Positions 46,391-59,700 of a stretch of DNA of 64,000 bases are shown piece by piece. This DNA comes from Ranitomeya variabilis (taxonomy: Eukaryota; Chordata; Amphibia; Anura; Dendrobatidae). Below the pieces are notes generated by a model, which was given only the letters and a program-made list of their open reading frames with translations, was not told where the DNA came from and did not search any database. Made by a program: the position numbers and the translations under genes. Position 1 is the first letter of the stretch, and each line of letters starts with the position of its first letter. The stretch lies in assembly GCF_051348905.1 (NCBI RefSeq), contig NC_135238.1, positions 92,441,988-92,505,987 on the forward strand. Direction: 5' to 3'.

Positions 46391-47156
46391 TTCTGCATAA
46401 GAAATGAACCAGTGCTCAGGTTTTAATGCATGTGACCCTGTGGCTTAGTTGGTTAAGGCGACTGTCTTGTAAACAAGAGACACTGAGTTGAAGTCTCAGC
46501 AGTGCTTTGTTTTCATCATCTCAGAAACAAACTTCCTATCTTTTCTATCATGCCTACTCTGTATCGTAAGCATGTGGTGCTGTGGCTTAGTTGGTTAAAG
46601 CGCCTGTCTTGTAAACAGGAGACACTGAGTTTGAATCTCAGCAGTTCTTTGTTTCCATCATCATCTCACAAATTTACCATGGCTACGTCTCTACTGATAG
46701 TGCAATTGTGAGATTAAGAGTTTCTTCTGCATAAGAAATGAACCAGTGCTCAGGTTTTAATACTTGTGGTAAGCATGTGACCCTGTGGCTTAGTTGGTTA
46801 AGGCGACTGTCTTGTAAACAAGAGACACTGAGTTGAAATCTCAGCAGTGCTTTGTTTTCATCATCTCAGAAACAAACTTCCTATCTTTTCAATCATTCCT
46901 AATGTTTCCTACTTTTGTCCTTGCCGTGGCATTCCTTCTATCTGCATATTCTGTATCATAAGCATGTGGCACTGTGGCTTAGTTGGTTAAAGCGCCTGTC
47001 TTGTAAACAAGAGACACTGAGTTGAAATCTCAGCAGTGCTTTGTTTTCATCATCTCAGAAACAAACTTCCTATCTTTTCAATCATTCCTAATGTTTCCTA
47101 CTTTTGTCCTTGCCGTGGCATTCCTTCTATCTGCCTATTCTGTATCATAAACATGT

Positions 47157-47230
47157 GGCACTGTGGCTTAGTTGGTTAAAGCGCCTGTCTTGTAAACAGG
47201 AGACCCTGAGTTCGAATCTCAGCAGTGCCT
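47157..47230 (+). tRNA. tRNA-Thr (TGT), intact
   Basis: Complete body with the leader variant AAACATGT. First T4 in the GGTTTTAATAC trailer end. Confidence 0.87.
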
Positions 47231-47548
47231 TGTTTCCATCATTATCTCACAAACTTGCCATGGCTACGTCTCTACTGATAGTGCAATTGTGAGATTAAGA
47301 GTTTCTTCTGCATAAGAAATGAACCAGTGCTCAGGTTTTAATACATGTGGTAAGCATGTGACCCTGTGGCTTAGTTGGTTAAGGCAACTGTCTTGTAAAC
47401 AAGAGACACTGAGTTGAAATCTCAGCAGAGCTTTGTTTTCATCATCTCAGAAACAAACTTCCTATCTTTTCAATCATTCCTAATGTTTCCTACTTTTGTC
47501 CTTGCCGTGGCATTCCTTCTATCTGCCTATTCTGTATCATAAACATGT

Positions 47549-47622
47549 GGCACTGTGGCTTAGTTGGTTAAAGCGCCTGTCTTGTAAACAGGAGACCCTG
47601 AGTTCGAATCTCAGCAGTGCCT
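47549..47622 (+). tRNA. tRNA-Thr (TGT), intact
   Basis: This is the 392-base duplicate of 47157, and the last intact copy before a gap of about 15 kb. Confidence 0.87.
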
Positions 47623-49367
47623 TGTTTCCATCATTATCTCACAAACTTGCCATGGCTACGTCTCTACTGATAGTGCAATTGTGAGATTAAGAGTTTCTTC
47701 TGCATAAGAAATGAACCAGTGCTCAGGTTTTAATACATGTGGTAAGCATGTGACCCTGTGGCTTAGTTGGTTAAAGCACCTGTCTTGTAAACGTGAGACC
47801 CTGAGTTCAAATCTCAGCAGTGCTTTGTTTTCATCATCTCAGAAACAAACCTCCTATCTTTTCTATCATGCCTACTCTGTATCGTAAGCATGTGGCGCTG
47901 TGGCTTAGTTGGTTAAAGCGCCTGTCTTGTAAACAGGAGACACTGAGTTTGAATCTCAGCAGTTCTTTGTTTCCATTATCATCTCACAAATTGACCATGG
48001 CTACGTCTCTACTGATAGTGCAATTGTGAGATTAAGAGTTTCTTCTGCATAAGAAATGAACCAGTGCTCAGGTTTTAATGCATGTTGTAAGCATGTGACC
48101 CTGTGGCTTAGTTGGTTAAAGCACCTGTCTTGTAAACGTGAGACCCTGAGTTCAAATCTCAGCAGTGCTTTGTTTTCATCATCTCAGAAACAAACCTCCT
48201 ATCTTTTCTATCATGCCTACTCTGTATCGTAAGCATGTGGTGCTGTGGCTTAGTTGGTTAAAGCGCCTGTCTTGTAAACAGGAGACACTGAGTTTGAATC
48301 TCAGCAGTTCTTTGTTTCCATCATCATCTCACAAATTTACCATGGCTACGTCTCTACTGATAGTGCAATTGTGAGATTAAGAGTTTCTTCTGCATAAGAA
48401 ATGAACCAGTGCTCAGGTTTTAATACATGTGGTAAGCATGTGACCCTGTGGCTTAGTTGGTTAAGGCGACTGTCTTGTAAACAAGAGACACTGAGTTGAA
48501 ATATCAGCAGAGCTTTGTTTTCATCATCTCAGAAACAAACTTGCTATCTTTTCAATCATTCCTAATGTTTCCTACTTTTGTCCTTGCCGTGGCATTCCTT
48601 CTATCTGCCTATTCTGTATCATAAGCATGTGGCACTGTGGCTTAGTTGGTTAAAGCGCCTGTCTTGTAAACAAGAGACACTGAGTTGAAATCTCAGCAGT
48701 GCTTTGTTTTCATCATCTCAGAAACAAACTTGCTATCTTTTCAATCATTCCTAATGTTTCCTACTTTTGTCCTTGCCGTGGCATTCCTTCTATCTGCCTA
48801 TTCTGTATCATAAGCATGTGGCACTGTGGCTTAGTTGGTTAAAGCGCCTGTCTTGTAAACAGGAGACACTGAGTTTGAATCTCAGCAGTTCTTTGTTTCC
48901 ATCATCATCTCACAAATTTACCATGGCTACGTCTCTACTGATAGTGCAATTGTGAGATTAAGAGTTTCTTCTGCATAAGAAATGAACCAGTGCTCAGGTT
49001 TTAATGCATGTTGTAAGCATGTGACCCTGTGGCTTAGTTGGTTAAAGCACCTGTCTTGTAAACGTGAGACCCTGAGTTCAAATCTCAGCAGTGCTTTGTT
49101 TTCATCATCTCAGAAACAAACCTCCTATCTTTTCTATCATGCCTACTCTGTATCGTAAGCATGTGGTGCTGTGGCTTAGTTGGTTAAAGCGCCTGTCTTG
49201 TAAACAGGAGACATTGAGTTTGAATCTCAGCAGTTCTTTGTTTCCATCATCATCTCACAAATTTACCATGGCTACGTCTCTACTGATAGTGCAATTGTGA
49301 GATTAAGAGTTTCTTCTGCATAAGAAATGAACCAGTGCTCAGGTTTTAATGCATGTTGTAAGCATGT

Positions 49368-49442
49368 GACCCATGTGGCTTAGTTGGTTAAAGCACCTGT
49401 CTTGTAAACGTGAGACCCCGAGTTCAAATCTCAGCAGTGCTT
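49368..49442 (+). pseudogene. D-class tRNA-Thr unit with an acceptor insertion
   Basis: The acceptor region reads GACCCATG where other D units have GACCCTG, adding one base and disrupting the stem. The variable region has GACCCCGAG, changing the first T-stem bases. The duplicate is at about 55821-55895. Confidence 0.7.
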
Positions 49443-49744
49443 TGTTTTCATCATCTCAGAAACAAACCTCCTATCTTTTCTATCATGCCTACTCTGTATC
49501 GTAAGCATGTGGTGCTGTGGCTTATTTGGTTAAAGCGCCTGTCTTGTAAAAAGGAGACACTGAGTTTGAATCTCAGCAGTTCTTTGTTTCCATCATCATC
49601 TCACAAATTTACCATGGCTACGTCTCTACTGATAGTGCAATTGTGAGATTAAGAGTTTCTTCTGCATAAGAAATGAACCAGTGCTCAGGTTTTAATACAT
49701 GTGGTAAGCACGTGACCCTGTGGCTTAGTTGGTTAAAGCGCCTG

Positions 49745-52415
49745 TCTTGTAAACAAGAGACACTGAGTTGAAATCTCAGCAGTGCTTTGTTTTCATCATC
49801 TCAGAAACAAACTTGCTATCTTTTCAATCATTCCTAATGTTTCCTACTTTTGTCCTTGCCGTGGCATTCCTTCTATCTGCCTATTCTGTATCATAAGCAT
49901 GTGGCACTGTGGCTTAGTTGGTTAAGGCGACTGTCTTGTAAACAAGAGACACTGAGTTGAAATCTCAGCAGTGCTTTGTTTTATCATCTCAGAAACAAAC
50001 TTGCTATCTTTTCAATCATTCCTAATGTTTCCTACTTTTGTCCTTGCCGTGGCATTCCTTCTATCTGCCTATTCTGTATCATAAGCATGTGGCACTGTGG
50101 CTTAGTTGGTTAAAGCGCCTGTCTTGTAAACAGGAGACACTGAGTTTGAATCTCAGCAGTTCTTTGTTTCCATCATCATCTCACAAATTTACCATGGCTA
50201 CGTATCTACTGATAGTGCAATTGTGAGAATAAGAGTTTCTTCTGCATAAGAAATGAACCAGTGCTCAGGTTTTAATACATGTGGTAAGCATGTGACCCTG
50301 TGGCTTAGTTGGTTAAAGCACCTGTCTTGTAAACGTGAGACCCTGAGTTCAAATCTCAGCAGTGCTTTGTGTTCATCATCTCAGAAACAAACCTCCTATC
50401 TTTTCTATCATGCCTACTCTGTATCGTAAGCATGTGGCGCTGTGGCTTAGTTGGTTAAAGCGCCTGTCTTGTAAACAGGAGACACTGAGTTTGAATCTCA
50501 GCAGTTCTTTGTTTCCATTATCATCTCACAAATTGACCATGGCTACGTCTCTACTGATAGTGCAATTGTGAGATTAAGAGTTTCTTCTGCATAAGAAATG
50601 AACCAGTGCTCAGGTTTTAATACTTGTGGTAAGCATGTGACCCTGTGGCTTAGTTGGTTAAGGCGACTGTCTTGTAAACAAGAGACACTGAGTTGAAATA
50701 TCAGCAGAGCTTTGTTTTCATCATCTCAGAAACAAACTTGCTATCTTTTCAATCATTCCTAATGTTTCCTACTTTTGTCCTTGCCGTGGCATTCCTTCTA
50801 TCTGCCTATTCTGTATCATAAGCATGTGGCACTGTGGCTTAGTTGGTTAAAGCGCCTGTCTTGTAAACAAGAGACACTGAGTTGAAATCTCAGCAGTGCT
50901 TTGTTTTCATCATCTCAGAAACAAACTTGCTATCTTTTCAATCATTCCTAATGTTTCCTACTTTTGTCCTTGCCGTGGCATTCCTTCTATCTGCATATTC
51001 TGTATCTTAAGCATGTGGCACTGTGGCTTAGTTGGTTAAAGCGCCTGTCTTGTAAACAAGAGACACTGAGTTGAAATCTCAGCAGTGCTTTGTTTTCATC
51101 ATCTCAGAAACAAACTTGCTATCTTTTCAATCATTCCTAATGTTTCCTACTTTTGTCCTTGCCGTGGCATTCCTTCTATCTGCCTATTCTGTATCATAAG
51201 CATGTGGCACTGTGGCTTAGTTGGTTAAGGCGACTGTCTTGTAAACAAGAGACACTGAGTTGAAATCTCAGCAGTGCTTTGTTTTATCATCTCAGAAACA
51301 AACTTGCTATCTTTTCAATCATTCCTAATGTTTCCTACTTTTGTCCTTGCCGTGGCATTCCTTCTATCTGCCTATTCTGTATCATAAGCATGTGGCACTG
51401 TGGCTTAGTTGGTTAAAGCGCCTGTCTTGTAAACAGGAGACACTGAGTTTGAATCTCAGCAGTTCTTTGTTTCCATCATCATCTCACAAATTTACCATGG
51501 CTACGTATCTACTGATAGTGCAATTGTGAGAATAAGAGTTTCTTCTGCATAAGAAATGAACCAGTGCTCAGGTTTTAATACATGTGGTAAGCATGTGACC
51601 CTGTGGCTTAGTTGGTTAAAGCACCTGTCTTGTAAACGTGAGACCCTGAGTTCAAATCTCAGCAGTGCTTTGTGTTCATCATCTCAGAAACAAACCTCCT
51701 ATCTTTTCTATCATGCCTACTCTGTATCGTAAGCATGTGGCGCTGTGGCTTAGTTGGTTAAAGCGCCTGTCTTGTAAACAGGAGACACTGAGTTTGAATC
51801 TCAGCAGTTCTTTGTTTCCATTATCATCTCACAAATTGACCATGGCTACGTCTCTACTGATAGTGCAATTGTGAGATTAAGAGTTTCTTCTGCATAAGAA
51901 ATGAACCAGTGCTCAGGTTTTAATACTTGTGGTAAGCATGTGACCCTGTGGCTTAGTTGGTTAAGGCGACTGTCTTGTAAACAAGAGACACTGAGTTGAA
52001 ATATCAGCAGAGCTTTGTTTTCATCATCTCAGAAACAAACTTGCTATCTTTTCAATCATTCCTAATGTTTCCTACTTTTGTCCTTGCCGTGGCATTCCTT
52101 CTATCTGCCTATTCTGTATCATAAGCATGTGGCACTGTGGCTTAGTTGGTTAAAGCGCCTGTCTTGTAAACAAGAGACACTGAGTTGAAATCTCAGCAGT
52201 GCTTTGTTTTCATCATCTCAGAAACAAACTTGCTATCTTTTCAATCATTCCTAATGTTTCCTACTTTTGTCCTTGCCGTGGCATTCCTTCTATCTGCATA
52301 TTCTGTATCTTAAGCATGTGGCACTGTGGCTTAGTTGGTTAAAGCGCCTGTCTTGTAAACAAGAGACACTGAGTTGAAATCTCAGCAGTGCTTTGTTTTC
52401 ATCATCTCAGAAACA
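49745..52415. repeat. 1,303-base repeat within the 6,453-base unit, about 2.05 copies
   Basis: E units at 50091 and 50436 recur at 51394 and 51739, carrying the shared TTTTATC terminator variant, GAGAATAAGAG trailer and TTGTGTTC spacer. The same pair is repeated with the larger unit at about 56198-58868. Confidence 0.8.
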
Positions 52416-53631
52416 AACTTCCTATCTTTTCAATCATTCCTAATGTTTCCTACTTTTGTCCTTGCCGTGGCATTCCTTCTATCTGCCTATTCTGTATCAT
52501 AAGCATGTGGCACTGTGGCTTAGTTGGTTAAAGCGCCTGTCTTGTAAACAAGAGACACTGAGTTGAAATCTCAGCAGTGCTTTGTTTTCATCATCTCAGA
52601 AACAAACTTGCTATCTTTTCAATCATTCCTAATGTTTCCTACTTTTGTCCTTGCCGTGGCATTCCTTCTATCTGCCTATTCTGTATCATAAGCATGTGGC
52701 ACTGTGGCTTAGTTGGTTAAAGCGCCTGTCTTGTAAACAGGAGACACTGAGTTTGAAATTCAGCAGTTCTTTGTTTCCATCATCATCTCACAAATTTACC
52801 ATGGCTACGTATCTACTGATAGTGCAATTGTGAGATTAAGAGTTTCTTCTGCATAAGAAATGAACCAGTGCTCAGGTTTTAATACATGTGGTAAGCACGT
52901 GACCCTGTGGCTTAGTTGGTTAAAGCGCCTGTCTTGTAAACAAGAGACACTGAGTTGAAATCTCAGCAGTGCTTTGTTTTCATCATCTCAGAAACAAACT
53001 TGCTATCTTTTCAATCATTCCTAATGTTTCCTACTTTTGTCCTTGCCGTGGCATTCCTTCTATCTGCCTATTCTGTATCATAAGCATGTGGCACTGTGGC
53101 TTAGTTGGTTAAAGCGCCTGTCTTGTAAACAGGAGACACTGAGTTTGAATCTCAGCAGTTCTTTGTTTCCATCATCACCTCACAAATTTACCATGGCTAC
53201 GTCTCTACTGATATTGCAATTGTGAGATTAAGAGTTTCTTCTGCATAAGAAATGAACCAGTGCTCAGGTTTTAATACATGTGGTAAGCATGTGACCCTGT
53301 GGCTTAGTTGGTTAAGGCGACTGTCTTGTAAACAAGAGACACTGAGTTGAAATATCAGCAGAGCTTTGTTTTCATCATCTCAGAAACAAACTTGCTATCT
53401 TTTCAATCATTCCTAATGTTTCCTACTTTTGTCCTTGCCGTGGCATTCCTTCTATCTGCCTATTCTGTATCATAAGCATGTGGCACTGTGGCTTAGTTGG
53501 TTAAAGCGCCTGTCTTGTAAACAAGAGACACTGAGTTGAAATCTCAGCAGTGCTTTGTTTTCATCATCTCAGAAACAAACCTCCTATCTTTTTTATCATG
53601 CCTACTCTGTATCGTAAGCATGTGACCCTGT

Positions 53632-53705
53632 GGCTTAGTTGGTTAAGGCGACTGTCTTTTAAACAAGAGACACTGAGTTGAAATCTCAGCAGTGCTTTGT
53701 TTTCA
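53632..53705 (+). pseudogene. B-class unit with anticodon loop CTTTTAA
   Basis: The anticodon is changed from TGT to TTT, which formally would be a lysine anticodon. The change also creates an internal TTTT at 53657-53660 that should stop transcription. The acceptor and anticodon stems are already broken, so it is not expected to be a working tRNA. The duplicate has TTTT at 60110-60113. The start position is approximate to a few bases. Confidence 0.7.
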
Positions 53706-56700
53706 TCATCTGAGAAACAAACTTCCTACCTTTTCAATCATTCCTAATGTTTCCTACTTTTGTCCTTGCCGTGGCATTCCTTCTATCTGCCTATTCTGTA
53801 TCATAAGCATGTGGAACTGTGGCTTAGTTGGTTAAAGCGCCTGTCTTGTAAACAAGAGACACTGAGTTGAAATCTCAGCAGTGCTTTGTTTTCATCATCT
53901 CAGAAACAAACTTCCTATCTTTTCAATCATTCCTAATGTTTCCTACTTTTGTCCTTGCCGTGGCATTCCTTCTATCTGCATATTCTGTATCATAAGCATG
54001 TGGCACTGTGGCTTAGTTGGTTAAAGCGCCTGTCTTGTAAACAGGAGACACTGAGTTTGAATCTCAGCAGTTCTTTGTTTCCATCATCATCTCACAAATT
54101 TACCATGGCTACGTATCTACTGATAGTGCAATTGTGAGATTAAGAGTTTCTTCTGCATAAGAAATGAACCAGTGCTCAGGTTTTAATACATGTGGTAAGC
54201 ATGTGACCCTGTGGCTTAGTTGGTTAAAGCACCTGTCTTGTAAACGTGAGACCCTGAGTTCAAATCTCAGCAGTGCTTTGTTTTCATCATCTCAGAAACA
54301 AACCTCCTATCTTTTCTATCATGCCTACTCTGTATCGTAAGCATGTGGCGCTGTGGCTTAGTTGGTTAAAGCGCCTGTCTTGTAAACAGGAGACACTGAG
54401 TTTGAATCTCAGCAGTTCTTTGTTTCCATTATCATCTCACAAATTGACCATGGCTACGTCTCTACTGATAGTGCAATTGTGAGATTAAGAGTTTCTTCTG
54501 CATAAGAAATGAACCAGTGCTCAGGTTTTAATGCATGTTGTAAGCATGTGACCCTGTGGCTTAGTTGGTTAAAGCACCTGTCTTGTAAACGTGAGACCCT
54601 GAGTTCAAATCTCAGCAGTGCTTTGTTTTCATCATCTCAGAAACAAACCTCCTATCTTTTCTATCATGCCTACTCTGTATCGTAAGCATGTGGTGCTGTG
54701 GCTTAGTTGGTTAAAGCGCCTGTCTTGTAAACAGGAGACACTGAGTTTGAATCTCAGCAGTTCTTTGTTTCCATCATCATCTCACAAATTTACCATGGCT
54801 ACGTCTCTACTGATAGTGCAATTGTGAGATTAAGAGTTTCTTCTGCATAAGAAATGAACCAGTGCTCAGGTTTTAATACATGTGGTAAGCATGTGACCCT
54901 GTGGCTTAGTTGGTTAAGGCGACTGTCTTGTAAACAAGAGACACTGAGTTGAAATATCAGCAGAGCTTTGTTTTCATCATCTCAGAAACAAACTTGCTAT
55001 CTTTTCAATCATTCCTAATGTTTCCTACTTTTGTCCTTGCCGTGGCATTCCTTCTATCTGCCTATTCTGTATCATAAGCATGTGGCACTGTGGCTTAGTT
55101 GGTTAAAGCGCCTGTCTTGTAAACAAGAGACACTGAGTTGAAATCTCAGCAGTGCTTTGTTTTCATCATCTCAGAAACAAACTTGCTATCTTTTCAATCA
55201 TTCCTAATGTTTCCTACTTTTGTCCTTGCCGTGGCATTCCTTCTATCTGCCTATTCTGTATCATAAGCATGTGGCACTGTGGCTTAGTTGGTTAAAGCGC
55301 CTGTCTTGTAAACAGGAGACACTGAGTTTGAATCTCAGCAGTTCTTTGTTTCCATCATCATCTCACAAATTTACCATGGCTACGTCTCTACTGATAGTGC
55401 AATTGTGAGATTAAGAGTTTCTTCTGCATAAGAAATGAACCAGTGCTCAGGTTTTAATGCATGTTGTAAGCATGTGACCCTGTGGCTTAGTTGGTTAAAG
55501 CACCTGTCTTGTAAACGTGAGACCCTGAGTTCAAATCTCAGCAGTGCTTTGTTTTCATCATCTCAGAAACAAACCTCCTATCTTTTCTATCATGCCTACT
55601 CTGTATCGTAAGCATGTGGTGCTGTGGCTTAGTTGGTTAAAGCGCCTGTCTTGTAAACAGGAGACATTGAGTTTGAATCTCAGCAGTTCTTTGTTTCCAT
55701 CATCATCTCACAAATTTACCATGGCTACGTCTCTACTGATAGTGCAATTGTGAGATTAAGAGTTTCTTCTGCATAAGAAATGAACCAGTGCTCAGGTTTT
55801 AATGCATGTTGTAAGCATGTGACCCATGTGGCTTAGTTGGTTAAAGCACCTGTCTTGTAAACGTGAGACCCCGAGTTCAAATCTCAGCAGTGCTTTGTTT
55901 TCATCATCTCAGAAACAAACCTCCTATCTTTTCTATCATGCCTACTCTGTATCGTAAGCATGTGGTGCTGTGGCTTATTTGGTTAAAGCGCCTGTCTTGT
56001 AAAAAGGAGACACTGAGTTTGAATCTCAGCAGTTCTTTGTTTCCATCATCATCTCACAAATTTACCATGGCTACGTCTCTACTGATAGTGCAATTGTGAG
56101 ATTAAGAGTTTCTTCTGCATAAGAAATGAACCAGTGCTCAGGTTTTAATACATGTGGTAAGCACGTGACCCTGTGGCTTAGTTGGTTAAAGCGCCTGTCT
56201 TGTAAACAAGAGACACTGAGTTGAAATCTCAGCAGTGCTTTGTTTTCATCATCTCAGAAACAAACTTGCTATCTTTTCAATCATTCCTAATGTTTCCTAC
56301 TTTTGTCCTTGCCGTGGCATTCCTTCTATCTGCCTATTCTGTATCATAAGCATGTGGCACTGTGGCTTAGTTGGTTAAGGCGACTGTCTTGTAAACAAGA
56401 GACACTGAGTTGAAATCTCAGCAGTGCTTTGTTTTATCATCTCAGAAACAAACTTGCTATCTTTTCAATCATTCCTAATGTTTCCTACTTTTGTCCTTGC
56501 CGTGGCATTCCTTCTATCTGCCTATTCTGTATCATAAGCATGTGGCACTGTGGCTTAGTTGGTTAAAGCGCCTGTCTTGTAAACAGGAGACACTGAGTTT
56601 GAATCTCAGCAGTTCTTTGTTTCCATCATCATCTCACAAATTTACCATGGCTACGTATCTACTGATAGTGCAATTGTGAGAATAAGAGTTTCTTCTGCAT

Positions 56701-59700
56701 AAGAAATGAACCAGTGCTCAGGTTTTAATACATGTGGTAAGCATGTGACCCTGTGGCTTAGTTGGTTAAAGCACCTGTCTTGTAAACGTGAGACCCTGAG
56801 TTCAAATCTCAGCAGTGCTTTGTGTTCATCATCTCAGAAACAAACCTCCTATCTTTTCTATCATGCCTACTCTGTATCGTAAGCATGTGGCGCTGTGGCT
56901 TAGTTGGTTAAAGCGCCTGTCTTGTAAACAGGAGACACTGAGTTTGAATCTCAGCAGTTCTTTGTTTCCATTATCATCTCACAAATTGACCATGGCTACG
57001 TCTCTACTGATAGTGCAATTGTGAGATTAAGAGTTTCTTCTGCATAAGAAATGAACCAGTGCTCAGGTTTTAATACTTGTGGTAAGCATGTGACCCTGTG
57101 GCTTAGTTGGTTAAGGCGACTGTCTTGTAAACAAGAGACACTGAGTTGAAATATCAGCAGAGCTTTGTTTTCATCATCTCAGAAACAAACTTGCTATCTT
57201 TTCAATCATTCCTAATGTTTCCTACTTTTGTCCTTGCCGTGGCATTCCTTCTATCTGCCTATTCTGTATCATAAGCATGTGGCACTGTGGCTTAGTTGGT
57301 TAAAGCGCCTGTCTTGTAAACAAGAGACACTGAGTTGAAATCTCAGCAGTGCTTTGTTTTCATCATCTCAGAAACAAACTTGCTATCTTTTCAATCATTC
57401 CTAATGTTTCCTACTTTTGTCCTTGCCGTGGCATTCCTTCTATCTGCATATTCTGTATCTTAAGCATGTGGCACTGTGGCTTAGTTGGTTAAAGCGCCTG
57501 TCTTGTAAACAAGAGACACTGAGTTGAAATCTCAGCAGTGCTTTGTTTTCATCATCTCAGAAACAAACTTGCTATCTTTTCAATCATTCCTAATGTTTCC
57601 TACTTTTGTCCTTGCCGTGGCATTCCTTCTATCTGCCTATTCTGTATCATAAGCATGTGGCACTGTGGCTTAGTTGGTTAAGGCGACTGTCTTGTAAACA
57701 AGAGACACTGAGTTGAAATCTCAGCAGTGCTTTGTTTTATCATCTCAGAAACAAACTTGCTATCTTTTCAATCATTCCTAATGTTTCCTACTTTTGTCCT
57801 TGCCGTGGCATTCCTTCTATCTGCCTATTCTGTATCATAAGCATGTGGCACTGTGGCTTAGTTGGTTAAAGCGCCTGTCTTGTAAACAGGAGACACTGAG
57901 TTTGAATCTCAGCAGTTCTTTGTTTCCATCATCATCTCACAAATTTACCATGGCTACGTATCTACTGATAGTGCAATTGTGAGAATAAGAGTTTCTTCTG
58001 CATAAGAAATGAACCAGTGCTCAGGTTTTAATACATGTGGTAAGCATGTGACCCTGTGGCTTAGTTGGTTAAAGCACCTGTCTTGTAAACGTGAGACCCT
58101 GAGTTCAAATCTCAGCAGTGCTTTGTGTTCATCATCTCAGAAACAAACCTCCTATCTTTTCTATCATGCCTACTCTGTATCGTAAGCATGTGGCGCTGTG
58201 GCTTAGTTGGTTAAAGCGCCTGTCTTGTAAACAGGAGACACTGAGTTTGAATCTCAGCAGTTCTTTGTTTCCATTATCATCTCACAAATTGACCATGGCT
58301 ACGTCTCTACTGATAGTGCAATTGTGAGATTAAGAGTTTCTTCTGCATAAGAAATGAACCAGTGCTCAGGTTTTAATACTTGTGGTAAGCATGTGACCCT
58401 GTGGCTTAGTTGGTTAAGGCGACTGTCTTGTAAACAAGAGACACTGAGTTGAAATATCAGCAGAGCTTTGTTTTCATCATCTCAGAAACAAACTTGCTAT
58501 CTTTTCAATCATTCCTAATGTTTCCTACTTTTGTCCTTGCCGTGGCATTCCTTCTATCTGCCTATTCTGTATCATAAGCATGTGGCACTGTGGCTTAGTT
58601 GGTTAAAGCGCCTGTCTTGTAAACAAGAGACACTGAGTTGAAATCTCAGCAGTGCTTTGTTTTCATCATCTCAGAAACAAACTTGCTATCTTTTCAATCA
58701 TTCCTAATGTTTCCTACTTTTGTCCTTGCCGTGGCATTCCTTCTATCTGCATATTCTGTATCTTAAGCATGTGGCACTGTGGCTTAGTTGGTTAAAGCGC
58801 CTGTCTTGTAAACAAGAGACACTGAGTTGAAATCTCAGCAGTGCTTTGTTTTCATCATCTCAGAAACAAACTTCCTATCTTTTCAATCATTCCTAATGTT
58901 TCCTACTTTTGTCCTTGCCGTGGCATTCCTTCTATCTGCCTATTCTGTATCATAAGCATGTGGCACTGTGGCTTAGTTGGTTAAAGCGCCTGTCTTGTAA
59001 ACAAGAGACACTGAGTTGAAATCTCAGCAGTGCTTTGTTTTCATCATCTCAGAAACAAACTTGCTATCTTTTCAATCATTCCTAATGTTTCCTACTTTTG
59101 TCCTTGCCGTGGCATTCCTTCTATCTGCCTATTCTGTATCATAAGCATGTGGCACTGTGGCTTAGTTGGTTAAAGCGCCTGTCTTGTAAACAGGAGACAC
59201 TGAGTTTGAAATTCAGCAGTTCTTTGTTTCCATCATCATCTCACAAATTTACCATGGCTACGTATCTACTGATAGTGCAATTGTGAGATTAAGAGTTTCT
59301 TCTGCATAAGAAATGAACCAGTGCTCAGGTTTTAATACATGTGGTAAGCACGTGACCCTGTGGCTTAGTTGGTTAAAGCGCCTGTCTTGTAAACAAGAGA
59401 CACTGAGTTGAAATCTCAGCAGTGCTTTGTTTTCATCATCTCAGAAACAAACTTGCTATCTTTTCAATCATTCCTAATGTTTCCTACTTTTGTCCTTGCC
59501 GTGGCATTCCTTCTATCTGCCTATTCTGTATCATAAGCATGTGGCACTGTGGCTTAGTTGGTTAAAGCGCCTGTCTTGTAAACAGGAGACACTGAGTTTG
59601 AATCTCAGCAGTTCTTTGTTTCCATCATCACCTCACAAATTTACCATGGCTACGTCTCTACTGATATTGCAATTGTGAGATTAAGAGTTTCTTCTGCATA

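Larger units (their letters stand above)
47100..47730. repeat. 392-base dimer repeat (A plus B)
   Basis: Intact copies at 47157 and 47549 sit in adjacent dimers sharing the leader change AAACATG. Confidence 0.75.
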
